Of a stretch of 47,188 bases of DNA, positions 25,173 through 33,219 are shown piece by piece. The DNA comes from an uncultured Bacteroidales bacterium. GTDB taxonomy: Bacteria > Bacteroidota > Bacteroidia > Bacteroidales > UBA932. A model generated the notes under the pieces. The model did not search any database, had not been told where the DNA came from, and saw only the letters and a list, made by a program, of their open reading frames with translations. Within the stretch, counting starts at the first letter, position 1. Every line of letters starts with the position of its first letter. The stretch is from NCBI GenBank assembly GCA_946549475.1, contig CAMNQO010000001.1, positions 1 through 47,188 on the forward strand. The letters are read 5' to 3'. The translations under genes and the position numbers were made by a program.

Positions 25173-27179
25173 TTACAGGTCAAACGCTTCGTCCATTTGG
25201 GCATTCAGGCCATAAGTTTTTATCAAAATCGAAATCTCCGGATCGAGATTTCCCCGATTCTTGTAGGTCGCATCCTGACGACAGGCGTCAAGATAGCATT
25301 GGACCGCGTTTTTGTTGTCTCCCTGACGGGAATAAACCAACGCCAGCAGATAGTTGACCTCGGCGGTCCTTTTCATCGCTTCGAGGATGCCCAGCGCACT
25401 GAGATTGCGGTCCAGCGCCACATAACAGACAGCCAGGTTGTAGTCGTCCGGATAGTTGCGCAGGATCTCGATGGCATTGTCATAGTCGCGGTCCTTGAGA
25501 TATTCCAATCCTCTCTTGTACACCGTATCCAACTCGGTCGTCACGACCGTATCCTTGACCATGCCTTTGCGATGGAGGTGGAAATTGAAATTCACCGTAC
25601 GGAGTTTGGGATAGAGATTCTCCTTTATATAATTATAGTAAGGCTGGCCTTTGAGTTTGAGTTCGCGGGCATCCGGACTGGCCACCGGAAGAACATCATC
25701 GGAATAGGCCTGCTTGTTATCATCCGTCAGGATGGAATCCTTGAGGACCAGGTCGTTGAGCAACGGCCAATTCTCGGCTTGGGCGCGGGAACGGAAACGG
25801 ATCTTCATGATGGCGCGCTCCTTGTGGATGTTGCCGAACTCGTCCACGGAGAAACCTCGGTTGGCGTTGATGGAATCCACGACATGGTTCATATAGCCGT
25901 CAAAGTACGTGGAAACCGACTGGGAACGCTTGCGCGAGAGCATGTCGTTGGCCTGGTAACTGCCTTCGGGGGAGCAGTGCGCCGTCACGACCACGCTGTC
26001 CAGGTCGAAATCCTGACTCTGGAGGATGTTGTGGATGGTCTTGCGAATCTGCTTGATCTCGTCGGCGTTCTTGTTCATCGCCGGATCCACATCATAGCGG
26101 CCGACCTTGAAGTCGATGTTGAAAGAAGTGTTGGCTTCGGCACGGCGATAGATAACCTTGTGCAGATAGCGATCCTGCTGCTTGTAAAGCTGGGCGGCGG
26201 AACTGATGTTGTACTCCAGCGAGTCGGTACGGGGCACGCGGTAGATACGCTTGCCGTTGTTGTCGTAGATGTTGCCGGCGACATAGATGAGAGCCTTTTT
26301 CAATTTGGGGCGCGTCGTAATCGTCTCCACATAGTCGCAGACGAAATTGCCGTCTTCGCTGCGGACGACCGAATCGATGCGGATGCCCGTGCGGTCGTCG
26401 GGGTCGCGCATCACGCCGGCTTTCTGTTTTTTCTTGCGCAATCCTTTCAAGGCGCAACGGTTGCTGTAGTGGTCGATGGCTTCCTGGTCGGTGACCGAGT
26501 ACCAGTTTTCCAGTTCTTCGACCACCTTGGAGGAATCCGCCTTGGTATATACATAAGAGGTATCGTACTTCAGGCTGTAAATCTCGGGCATGTTGCGCTC
26601 GACGAAAACCTCAAGCGTATGTCCGCCTTTGTACTTGCCGGAGTCGGCAATCTCCTTCATCAGGCGCTCGTAGAGCTGGTAGCCGCGCAACTGGCGGATG
26701 CGGAACACCTCGCCGGTGATCACGATCTTTTCCAGATAAGAAGTGTCGAGAACCGCCCCGTTGTCCGCGATCAGATAGAGTTCGGGGGTCAGGTGCATCT
26801 GCCACTGGTTGTCCAGCATCACGGAAGGAACGACCACTTCAAAGCCCAGATCGATCTTTCCGCGGCGCTCGGCCACCCGTTTGAAACGGACCGTAATGGT
26901 CGCGGCGTCCAACACCTCGGTCGCCACCATTTCGCCCGTCTCATCGTCCAGGATGGCGTTCATCAACACCATATCATTGCCTTCTTCATCCTTGACAATA
27001 ATCGTCTCCGGCCGTTTGACTGTATCAATCTCAGACGGTTTTACATTTTCCTCACTGGGGAGTCGCAACTCCACTTCGTCATTCCTTTCTGCAAGTTTGG
27101 CCGCTTTGTTAGATGTACTGCAACCAAATACCAACAGAAATAAGGCTACTCCAGTGCTTATACAAGCAATACGTTTCAC
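25173..27179 (-). CDS. Lipoprotein with OmpA-like domain and TPR-like tail
   Basis: A 668-residue predicted lipoprotein and partner of the giant barrel gene. The frame is open to 27230, but a good promoter (-7 TATCTTTG at 27215-27208) lies between that ATG and the coding region. The GTG at 27177-27179 gives a textbook signal with lipobox LVFGC (MKRIACISTGVALFLLVFGC) and is chosen. Residues ~20-350 have no recognised family. Residues ~365-450 resemble an OmpA C-terminal domain (DFKVGRYDVDPAMNKNADEI, then VVTAHCSPEGSYQANDMLSR), the version often seen in proteins beside DUF3575 genes. An insertion follows, and the end (~560-660) has TPR-like helices (GLEYLKDRDYDNAIEILRNY). It may anchor the barrel protein to peptidoglycan; this is inference. 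Confidence 0.82.
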   Translation of the reverse strand: MKRIACISTGVALFLLVFGCSTSNKAAKLAERNDEVELRLPSEENVKPSEIDTVKRPETIIVKDEEGNDMVLMNAILDDETGEMVATEVLDAATITVRFKRVAERRGKIDLGFEVVVPSVMLDNQWQMHLTPELYLIADNGAVLDTSYLEKIVITGEVFRIRQLRGYQLYERLMKEIADSGKYKGGHTLEVFVERNMPEIYSLKYDTSYVYTKADSSKVVEELENWYSVTDQEAIDHYSNRCALKGLRKKKQKAGVMRDPDDRTGIRIDSVVRSEDGNFVCDYVETITTRPKLKKALIYVAGNIYDNNGKRIYRVPRTDSLEYNISSAAQLYKQQDRYLHKVIYRRAEANTSFNIDFKVGRYDVDPAMNKNADEIKQIRKTIHNILQSQDFDLDSVVVTAHCSPEGSYQANDMLSRKRSQSVSTYFDGYMNHVVDSINANRGFSVDEFGNIHKERAIMKIRFRSRAQAENWPLLNDLVLKDSILTDDNKQAYSDDVLPVASPDARELKLKGQPYYNYIKENLYPKLRTVNFNFHLHRKGMVKDTVVTTELDTVYKRGLEYLKDRDYDNAIEILRNYPDDYNLAVCYVALDRNLSALGILEAMKRTAEVNYLLALVYSRQGDNKNAVQCYLDACRQDATYKNRGNLDPEISILIKTYGLNAQMDEAFDL

Positions 27180-27207
27180 GACAAAAGCCTTTTTTACATA
27201 TAACTTA

Positions 27208-27238
27208 CAAAGATATGAAGAAAAATCCAAACCACAAA
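27208..27238 (-). promoter_or_regulatory. Promoter of the OmpA-lipoprotein/giant-barrel operon
   Basis: On the minus strand TTTG (27238-27235), 19 bases, then TATCTTTG (27215-27208): an exact match to the Bacteroidota -33/-7 arrangement. It puts transcription start about 25-30 bases before the GTG at 27179 and rules out the upstream ATG at 27230. Confidence 0.75.
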
Positions 27239-27275
27239 AATTTCCCTATTATTTCTGAATATCAGTGAAAATGAT

Positions 27276-27283
27276 TATTTTTG
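27276..27283 (+). promoter_or_regulatory. Putative -7 box for the 83-residue ORF
   Basis: TATTTTTG (TAnnTTTG match) 21 bases before the ATG at 27305; no clear -33 box. Confidence 0.5.
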
Positions 27284-27304
27284 TACAATCATAAAAAAAA
27301 GTCT

Positions 27305-27556
27305 ATGAACAATACGGAACTTGACAACTGGTGGGCTTCCATTCCCATTTCGCAAAAAGAGCGGATCGCCCGCAAATCATTCACCAAAGCACATCCCGGC
27401 GAGACGGTGGACGAAGCACAAATCCTGTACCCGGCCTGCACGAGATGGTGGGGAACCTTGGATGAAGCCGGAAAAAACAAGATTTACGACCACTGCGTCA
27501 ACCGGCACGGCCTGGCCGAAAAAGAGTGGAACAGCGGCGACCCTTACGGGGACTAG
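27305..27556 (+). CDS. Small tryptophan-rich conserved hypothetical protein
   Basis: An 83-residue soluble protein of unknown function: start MNNTELDNWWASIPISQKER, tryptophan-rich motifs NWW and RWWG, a Cys pair in ACTRWW and YDHC, and an acidic end. No signal peptide or membrane segment. A TTG at 27281 opens the frame earlier but lies within the promoter, so the ATG at 27305 is used. The pattern of a helix with WW followed by SxxxKxxIxxK resembles small Bacteroidales proteins of unknown role that I cannot name. It lies alone between the divergent OmpA-lipoprotein promoter and the convergent RSH gene. The coding call rests on promoter, start and composition. Confidence 0.65.
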   Translation: MNNTELDNWWASIPISQKERIARKSFTKAHPGETVDEAQILYPACTRWWGTLDEAGKNKIYDHCVNRHGLAEKEWNSGDPYGD

Positions 27557-27581
27557 TGCCGGATCCTGCGCACTGCAACAA

Positions 27582-29441
27582 CTACAGCCGCTCCTTTTTC
27601 ACTTGTTCGACGCCCTCCAGACGGGCAATGGCCACGACCGTCTCATTGAGTTCGGTGACCGAATGGACGGCAAAGCAGATGTCGCATACAAAGATTTCAT
27701 CTTTCGCCTGCGTCGTCAGGCTGGTCATGGGCAGTTTGTGCTCCTCGACGATACAGTGAATGATATCCCGCAATAAATGATAGCGGTCCACGGCCGTGAT
27801 ATGGATGTTCACCGGATAGGTGACATTCGGCTGGGCCTCGAAATCGGTCACGGAAACGATGGTGTTGCCCCGGGCGGAAGCGATGCTGAGAGCTTCTTTG
27901 CAATTGCGCTTATGGATGGAAATCTCGCCGGTGGCATCCTTGAAACCGATAATCTCGGCACCGGGCATCGGACGGCACAGCGGACACAGGCGGTAGCGGG
28001 GTTGGGGAAGGGTGCGCAGATAGGCGGAAATCCGCTTGCGGGCCTTGTAGGAAACGGCGGCGTCCAGCCAATCCGGCGTCGGATGGATGTGGGGGGCCGT
28101 CCCGACCAGCACCCGGTCTCCCCGGTGAAGGACGGTCTTGACGCTCACCAGCAGGCCGTTCACGCGGGCAAATTGGGCATGGTCGCCGATGTCGGTATGT
28201 ACCTCGTAGGCGAAATCGAGGACCGTAGCATCCTTGGGCAGGGTGATCGAACGGCCTTTCGGGGTGAAGACGACGATATCTTCGTTGAACAGGGAATGCT
28301 GGATGCCCGGCATCATCTCCTCCGACTCCTTGGACAGTTCCCGCAGTACCTCCGTGAGGCGTTGCAGCCAGATTTCCTTTTGCTCGAGGACGCAACCGAA
28401 GTAAGACTGCCGGCGCATGTTTTCCGATGATACATGGAACTCTTCGATCTGACCGTAGGGATTGAGCAGACGGAAATGGAGCGAACGATAGCCGTTGGCC
28501 TTGGGCTGCGCCATATAATTGACAAAGCTGCCCGTCTGCTCACTGTATTTGTCCGCCAGGATGGAATAGATTTTCAAGACAATGTCTTCCTCGCTGATGT
28601 CCCAGCCCGTCAGCCGGCAGACCTCGTCGCGATTGAAAGATGCGCGGATGTAATGTTTGAAAGGAACGTGGTAGAAGTCGCTGTTCTTTTCCTGCATTTC
28701 ACGCCAGATGCTGTAAGGCTTGCGATAGCGTATATCCCAGGTCACGGCACCGCATAAGGCCTGTTCGACGACTCCTCGGGCCTCGTTCATAAAGGTCTCC
28801 ACCGCCCCTTTCGTCCGTTCGCGGTCCTCTGCCAGCATCCAGGAGACAAAACTGTTTTCCTCCGGATTGAGAAAGCGGAAAGCCAGGTTTTCCAGTTCGG
28901 ACTTGACCAGGAAAAGGCCCAGGCGGCCGGCCAGCGGAGCGAAAAAGAATTGCGTCTCCGAAGCGATTTTCCACTGCTTCTCCGGCCGCATGGAGTCGAG
29001 GGTCCGCATGTTGTGCAAGCGGTCCGACAATTTGAGAATCAGCACGCGGACATCATCCTGGACCGAGCCCAGAATATGCTGGTAATTGTCCACCTGGTCG
29101 TTGTTGCGCTTGGTGACCGCCGCCACCAGAAAAGCGACATCGTCGCCGAAGAGCGAGCGGATTTCTTCGATTCCATGGGGCGTATCCTCCACGACATCAT
29201 GCAAGAGAGCCGCACAGATAATATTCGCGTCGGTCTGCAACATTTCGCGAATCACCACCAGGGCGACATTGACGGGGTGAACGATATACGGCTCACCGTC
29301 CTTGCGTTTCTGCAGACGATGGGCCTGCTCTGCCAACAGATAAGCCTGCTCGATTTTTCCCCTTTCCTCCGCCGTCAGGCTTTCCGGCAGCGCACGCGTC
29401 AGTTCCTCGTGTACCCGTGCAATCATCTCTTCAGGATTCAT
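27582..29441 (-). CDS. RelA/SpoT-homologue (RSH): intact ppGpp hydrolase half, degenerate synthetase half
   Basis: A 619-residue long-RSH with HD hydrolase (~30-190), synthetase (~225-355), TGS (~385-445) and C-terminal ACT (~540-619) domains. The hydrolase site is complete: His55 (IVHPVNVA), His81-Asp82 and Glu85-Asp86 (LLHDVVEDT), Asp140 and Asn144 (SDRLHNMRTL). The synthetase site is not. The RxKxxYSI substrate motif reads RYRKPYSI, the Asp expected in the DxxAxR strand is missing (VPFKHYIR), and the ExQIRT motif reads EFHVSS, keeping only the Glu. TGS is typical (VLDFAYEVHTDIGDHA). It is probably mainly or only a (p)ppGpp hydrolase, with synthesis by another RSH elsewhere; this is inference. 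Shorter than the usual ~730 residues. Confidence 0.88.
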   Translation of the reverse strand: MNPEEMIARVHEELTRALPESLTAEERGKIEQAYLLAEQAHRLQKRKDGEPYIVHPVNVALVVIREMLQTDANIICAALLHDVVEDTPHGIEEIRSLFGDDVAFLVAAVTKRNNDQVDNYQHILGSVQDDVRVLILKLSDRLHNMRTLDSMRPEKQWKIASETQFFFAPLAGRLGLFLVKSELENLAFRFLNPEENSFVSWMLAEDRERTKGAVETFMNEARGVVEQALCGAVTWDIRYRKPYSIWREMQEKNSDFYHVPFKHYIRASFNRDEVCRLTGWDISEEDIVLKIYSILADKYSEQTGSFVNYMAQPKANGYRSLHFRLLNPYGQIEEFHVSSENMRRQSYFGCVLEQKEIWLQRLTEVLRELSKESEEMMPGIQHSLFNEDIVVFTPKGRSITLPKDATVLDFAYEVHTDIGDHAQFARVNGLLVSVKTVLHRGDRVLVGTAPHIHPTPDWLDAAVSYKARKRISAYLRTLPQPRYRLCPLCRPMPGAEIIGFKDATGEISIHKRNCKEALSIASARGNTIVSVTDFEAQPNVTYPVNIHITAVDRYHLLRDIIHCIVEEHKLPMTSLTTQAKDEIFVCDICFAVHSVTELNETVVAIARLEGVEQVKKERL

Positions 29442-29460
29442 ACGCTTGTTCTCGAAAAGG

Positions 29461-29468
29461 CAAATATA
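29461..29468 (-). promoter_or_regulatory. Putative -7 box for the RSH gene
   Basis: The minus strand reads TATATTTG (TAnnTTTG match), 20 bases before the ATG at 29441, in the short gap after the epimerase gene. Confidence 0.5.
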
Positions 29469-29476
29469 CGAATTTT

Positions 29477-30469
29477 TCAGGAATTGCTACGGGATTGAAA
29501 CCAGCGGACGAAGCGAGCGACCCCCTCCTCCAGACTGACCTGCGGACGGAAACCCGTTTCCCGCTCCAACAACGAGGTATCGGCCCAGGTACGGTACGCA
29601 TCCCCCTCCTGCATCGGCAGATATCGGATGACGGCCTTGCGCCCCAGGGCTTCTTCCAGCAAGGCGATGAAATCCGGCAGGGACACAGGCCGGCCGGCTC
29701 CGATATTGTAGATTTTGAAAACGCCCTCCGTCCCGGCGGCCGGCACACGGATTCCGCCCTCAGGAGCAAGCCCCTTGTCCAGCACCGCCACGGTCCCCCG
29801 GGCGATGTCGTCGATGAAGGTGAAATCGCGGAGCATCTTCCCTTCGCCGTAAAGTTGCAGAGGACACCCCTGCGCAATGGACCGGGCAAAGAGCATCGGA
29901 GCCATATCCGGACGGCCCCAGGGACCGTACACGGAAAAATAACGCAAAGCGGTGACTGTCATCCCGTAGAGACGGGCGTAGGAGGCGGCGAGCGCTTCGG
30001 CTTGCTGCTTGGTCCCGGCATATACGCTCAAAGGCTCCCCGAGCGGCATATCCTCACGAAAGGGGACCTGGCGGGCATTGCCATAGACAGAACTGGAAGA
30101 GGCAAAAACGAGATGGCGGACCGCATACCGGCGACAGCAGTCCAACACCTGGCGCAGGCCATCGACATTGGTGTGGAAATAGGCGGCCGGAGCCTCAAAA
30201 GAATGGCGGACGCCGACCTGGGCGGCCAGGGAGACGACGGCATCAAAACGCTCCCGGGCAAACAACGCATCCATCGCCGGCGCGTCGCAAATATCCATTT
30301 GCACAAAACGCATCTGGCCCCCAAAGGTGGCCAGACGGTCTTTTTTGAGTTGAATGTCGTAGTAAGCGTTCAAGTTGTCGATTCCGACAACCTCGTCTGC
30401 CCGGCCCGTCAGCAAAGAAACGACTTTCGATCCGACAAATCCGGCAGCCCCCGTTACCAGGACTTTCAC
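29477..30469 (-). CDS. NAD-dependent nucleotide-sugar epimerase (UDP-glucuronate 4-epimerase type)
   Basis: Extended short-chain dehydrogenase/reductase of 330 residues. It has the NAD-binding GAAGFVG (7-13), the acidic end of the second strand followed by DNLNAYYDIQLKKDRL, a sequence typical of UDP-glucuronate 4-epimerases, then SLAAQVGVRHS, SSSSVYG and the catalytic pair in SVYAGTKQQAEA (YxxxK). C-terminal substrate contacts include RYFSVYGPWGRPDMA and RDFTFIDDIARG. It probably supplies UDP-galacturonate for surface polysaccharide or LPS, acting in the cytoplasm. The exact sugar is inferred from motif resemblance only. It starts 6 bases after the PpiD-like gene stop and is probably co-transcribed with it. 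Confidence 0.88.
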   Translation of the reverse strand: MKVLVTGAAGFVGSKVVSLLTGRADEVVGIDNLNAYYDIQLKKDRLATFGGQMRFVQMDICDAPAMDALFARERFDAVVSLAAQVGVRHSFEAPAAYFHTNVDGLRQVLDCCRRYAVRHLVFASSSSVYGNARQVPFREDMPLGEPLSVYAGTKQQAEALAASYARLYGMTVTALRYFSVYGPWGRPDMAPMLFARSIAQGCPLQLYGEGKMLRDFTFIDDIARGTVAVLDKGLAPEGGIRVPAAGTEGVFKIYNIGAGRPVSLPDFIALLEEALGRKAVIRYLPMQEGDAYRTWADTSLLERETGFRPQVSLEEGVARFVRWFQSRSNS

Positions 30470-30475
30470 GGACGA

Positions 30476-32497
30476 TTAGAAGAAACGGGCCCGGTTGTCC
30501 GTTACCTTATCCTCGGACATCACGGGAACAATCATCTGCGAATAATACTGCGCCTTCTGGGCATCCATCGCCTTGGCATCCTCCTCGTTATAGAAGGCTC
30601 CCTCTTCGCGGGAAAGGACCTTGAACACATAGATGGAATAGGCGGAACGGGCAGGACCGCTGATGACACCGGTCTCGGCGGAAGCGACGGCTCCCAGCAA
30701 AACCGGATCCACCGACATACCGCCGGCGGCGGCAAAAGCGACACCCTCCTTGGACGCCACTTCGGCTCCGAGCGCCTCGGCGACGGCGTTCATATCATCC
30801 AGCCCGGCCATCTTGGCAGCCACTTCTTCCGCTTTTTTGGCAGAAGCCTTCTCCTGGAAGAGGGTCATCCTGATCATCGGAGAGACCTCCTTGAGCGGAG
30901 TAAATCCTTCTTTGTTCACTCCCTTGACCGCCACGACGAAGAAGGCGCTGTTGCCTACGGTGATAATGTTGCTGACCTCTCCCTTCTTGTGGTCGAACGC
31001 CCAGCGGGTCACCTCCACCGTACCGTCCACGCCGCCCAGATGGCGGGTGCTCTCCAGCATTTTGTCATAACTCTGCACATACAGACGCAGGGAGTCGGCG
31101 GCATCCTTGAAACCTTTGTATGTGCCGGCGGAACGGGCTGCAAGGGTGTTGGCCTGGGAATAATAACTGTTGTAGGTCTCCTTGCCCGGTACGATATTCC
31201 GGGACAGGATGGCAACCTGCTTCTTCTCCACAAGTTCGGACTTGCTTACCACTTTGGCCAGCAACTTGCCGTACTGCGGACTCTGGACAAACTGAGCCTG
31301 GTTGAGACGGGCGTCGAACAGGTCCTCGCAACCCGGAATCAGGCGGTCCTGGGTCATGGTCATGGCTTCGGCCGCATCCACCTTGGCCAGCAACTCGGAG
31401 GTAATCTGCTCCGCATCGTTGGCAGGCACGACTTTCACCTCGATGCTGTTGGGCAACTTCTTGGCCGCGAGTACGCGCACGGCATAAAAAGCCTCGTCCG
31501 TGGCAATGAGTTCGGAAGCCTTGCCCACGGCGGCATTGTCAACAAACTCGGCCACCTTGCGGTCAACCGTATTCAGTTCGTTTTTGCCATACCAGCGGGT
31601 ATCGAACTTACGGTCCGAATTGCGCAGCAGGAAGGCTTTGAGATTGTCCGTGGTCAGAAATTCATCATAACTTTCATTGAACTTGTCCCGGGCCGCAGCG
31701 ATGTCCTGGGCGGAGGGCTTGACTTCGAAAACGACATATTCGATGTCACGGCTGGCCTTGCTGGCGTAGTTCTTCTTGTGCGCATTGTAGTACTTCTCGA
31801 TCTCCGCGTCACTGACCTGGATGGTGCTGTCCTGCACATACCCTACGGGAACCGTCACATATTCTATGTCAGCCGTCGTATTGTTCTCCGCAATCTGACG
31901 GGCCGTCATCAGTTTGTTGTTCTGGTTGCTCTTGGTGAAAAGGGCCGCATATTTCTCATAATAGGCTTCGGTCATCACCGCCTTCTGCAGATAATCCCAG
32001 TACAATTTCATCCGGCCGCTTTCGTCGCCCTGGACCGCCTGCACAAACTCCACGAGCCGGTCAACGCTGAAACTGCCGTCCTCGCCGGCAAAATTGGGAT
32101 CACGCGCGATAATCGGCGAGATGTCGCCGCCGGTGGTCAGTTCCACCTTCTCGTCCTTGCCCACGAAAAGACCGGCTTTTTTGCAGTTTTTGACAAAGAG
32201 GTAATCGTCCACCAAAGACTGCCAGGCCGCATCGCGAACCGCTTTCTGCTGCTCGTCGGAAGAGGGCGAGCCGCCGGTGATGATTTCGTTGAGTTTGGTA
32301 TATTTGTCCAGAGTCTCCTGGAACTCCATATAACCGATGCGTTTGCCGTCGATTTTGCCGACATCGTTTTTGGAAGACATGGAATACATTACAGAACTGA
32401 GCGTGCTCGGGTCAATGATGAAAGACAAGAGGGCGATGGCAATGATGACCGTGATCGCCACACCGAACTTTACGCGAATTTTTTCAAGAACCGCCAT
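30476..32497 (-). CDS. PpiD/SurA-type periplasmic chaperone with a degenerate parvulin domain
   Basis: A 673-residue protein anchored by one N-terminal transmembrane helix (VKFGVAITVIIAIALLSFII, ~9-28), followed by a SurA_N-type helical region (~45-215) with GKRIGYMEFQETLDKY and a long periplasmic C-terminal part, the layout of Bacteroidota PpiD. In the place where the parvulin domain normally begins with a conserved ARHILV strand after ELPDS, this protein reads KLPNSIEVKVVP, and the GGxLGWF block that normally follows is not recognisable. Prolyl isomerase activity is therefore doubtful; chaperone action on outer-membrane proteins is the likelier role. It lies between lptC (93-base gap) and the epimerase gene, consistent with an envelope-biogenesis cluster. 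Confidence 0.85.
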   Translation of the reverse strand: MAVLEKIRVKFGVAITVIIAIALLSFIIDPSTLSSVMYSMSSKNDVGKIDGKRIGYMEFQETLDKYTKLNEIITGGSPSSDEQQKAVRDAAWQSLVDDYLFVKNCKKAGLFVGKDEKVELTTGGDISPIIARDPNFAGEDGSFSVDRLVEFVQAVQGDESGRMKLYWDYLQKAVMTEAYYEKYAALFTKSNQNNKLMTARQIAENNTTADIEYVTVPVGYVQDSTIQVSDAEIEKYYNAHKKNYASKASRDIEYVVFEVKPSAQDIAAARDKFNESYDEFLTTDNLKAFLLRNSDRKFDTRWYGKNELNTVDRKVAEFVDNAAVGKASELIATDEAFYAVRVLAAKKLPNSIEVKVVPANDAEQITSELLAKVDAAEAMTMTQDRLIPGCEDLFDARLNQAQFVQSPQYGKLLAKVVSKSELVEKKQVAILSRNIVPGKETYNSYYSQANTLAARSAGTYKGFKDAADSLRLYVQSYDKMLESTRHLGGVDGTVEVTRWAFDHKKGEVSNIITVGNSAFFVVAVKGVNKEGFTPLKEVSPMIRMTLFQEKASAKKAEEVAAKMAGLDDMNAVAEALGAEVASKEGVAFAAAGGMSVDPVLLGAVASAETGVISGPARSAYSIYVFKVLSREEGAFYNEEDAKAMDAQKAQYYSQMIVPVMSEDKVTDNRARFF

Positions 32498-32551
32498 ATT
32501 AATTACTATGTTTATATTTATCTATTTTTCCCGCTCACACAAGCAGGACTG

Positions 32552-32559
32552 CGAAGATA
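32552..32559 (-). promoter_or_regulatory. Possible promoter for the PpiD-like gene (TATCTTCG variant)
   Basis: The minus strand reads TATCTTCG followed by CA in the 93-base gap after lptC. It differs from TATCTTTGCA at one base; ruvA has a similar TACCTTCG. Confidence 0.35.
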
Positions 32560-32590
32560 AGAAAAATACTTGAAACTGCGGTTTTTTTCT

Positions 32591-33217
32591 TTATTTTTTC
32601 AGCACCGGACCGATAAAATTGGCGGTATCTTCCGGTGCCTGCTCTCCTTCCGTAAAAGCGTAACTGTTGAAGGGCCGGTGGATGACGGAGACATGCTCGC
32701 GCTGATCCGAGCGCATGCCATACCCCTGGATAAAGCCGTCAGGGGAGTATATCCGGACATAACTGTCCGTCCAATAGACCTCGTTCGTCCGATCCCAATA
32801 GATGGTGTCGGACTCCATCACCTCCCGGTTTTTAAGATTTTTGGTGACGACATGGCCCGTCACCATCCACAATTCATCTCCGCTCTTTCCTTTGGTATGC
32901 TTCGCCTTGTCCGAAAAAATGGTGGTCTGCAGGTCGCCTTGCTCGTCATAGAGATAGACATAGAATCCTTCCGGGAACAACTCATAAGAGGAGGTGTCGG
33001 TCTCGTAACGCTCCATCAGCGCACCTTCCATCCGCATCTTCAGACGGCCGTTTTCCGTATCTACGACAAACATGTCCCGCACCTGCTGGACCGGTACGCT
33101 GGACAAGTCGATCCTGTCGGCCTGCCTGAGTTTGCTCCGGCAGGAAAAAAGGACAAAGAGACCGGCCATCAGACAGATTGCCGGTCTCAGGGATGAGATA
33201 TTGTGCCTGGGGAACAA
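32591..33217 (-). CDS. lptC: LPS export protein LptC (lipoprotein form)
   Basis: Bitopic or lipid-anchored periplasmic component that hands LPS from LptB2FG to the LptA bridge. In 208 residues it shows the Bacteroidota LptC signature: RYETDTSSYELFPEGFYVYL, then DKAKHTKGKSGDELWMVTGH, then MESDTIYWDRTNEVYWTDSY and FIQGYGMRSDQ. The start is not certain. The frame is open to 33268, overlapping the upstream gene by 49 bases, whereas the TTG at 33215-33217, two bases after the upstream stop, gives a signal region ending in the lipobox LFSC (residues ~22-25 after LMAGLFV). I choose the TTG. It is the third gene of a leftward cluster: barrel protein, TPR-like protein, lptC. Confidence 0.9.
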   Translation of the reverse strand: MFPRHNISSLRPAICLMAGLFVLFSCRSKLRQADRIDLSSVPVQQVRDMFVVDTENGRLKMRMEGALMERYETDTSSYELFPEGFYVYLYDEQGDLQTTIFSDKAKHTKGKSGDELWMVTGHVVTKNLKNREVMESDTIYWDRTNEVYWTDSYVRIYSPDGFIQGYGMRSDQREHVSVIHRPFNSYAFTEGEQAPEDTANFIGPVLKK

Positions 33218-33219
33218 AT

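Noticed and set aside
27180..27230. ATG at 27230 as the start of the OmpA-type lipoprotein
   Set aside because: The -7 box TATCTTTG lies downstream of it, and the signal peptide begins at the GTG at 27179.
29417..32560. A 1047-codon plus-strand frame opposite the epimerase and PpiD-like genes
   Set aside because: It spans two well-supported minus-strand genes and has no family resemblance.
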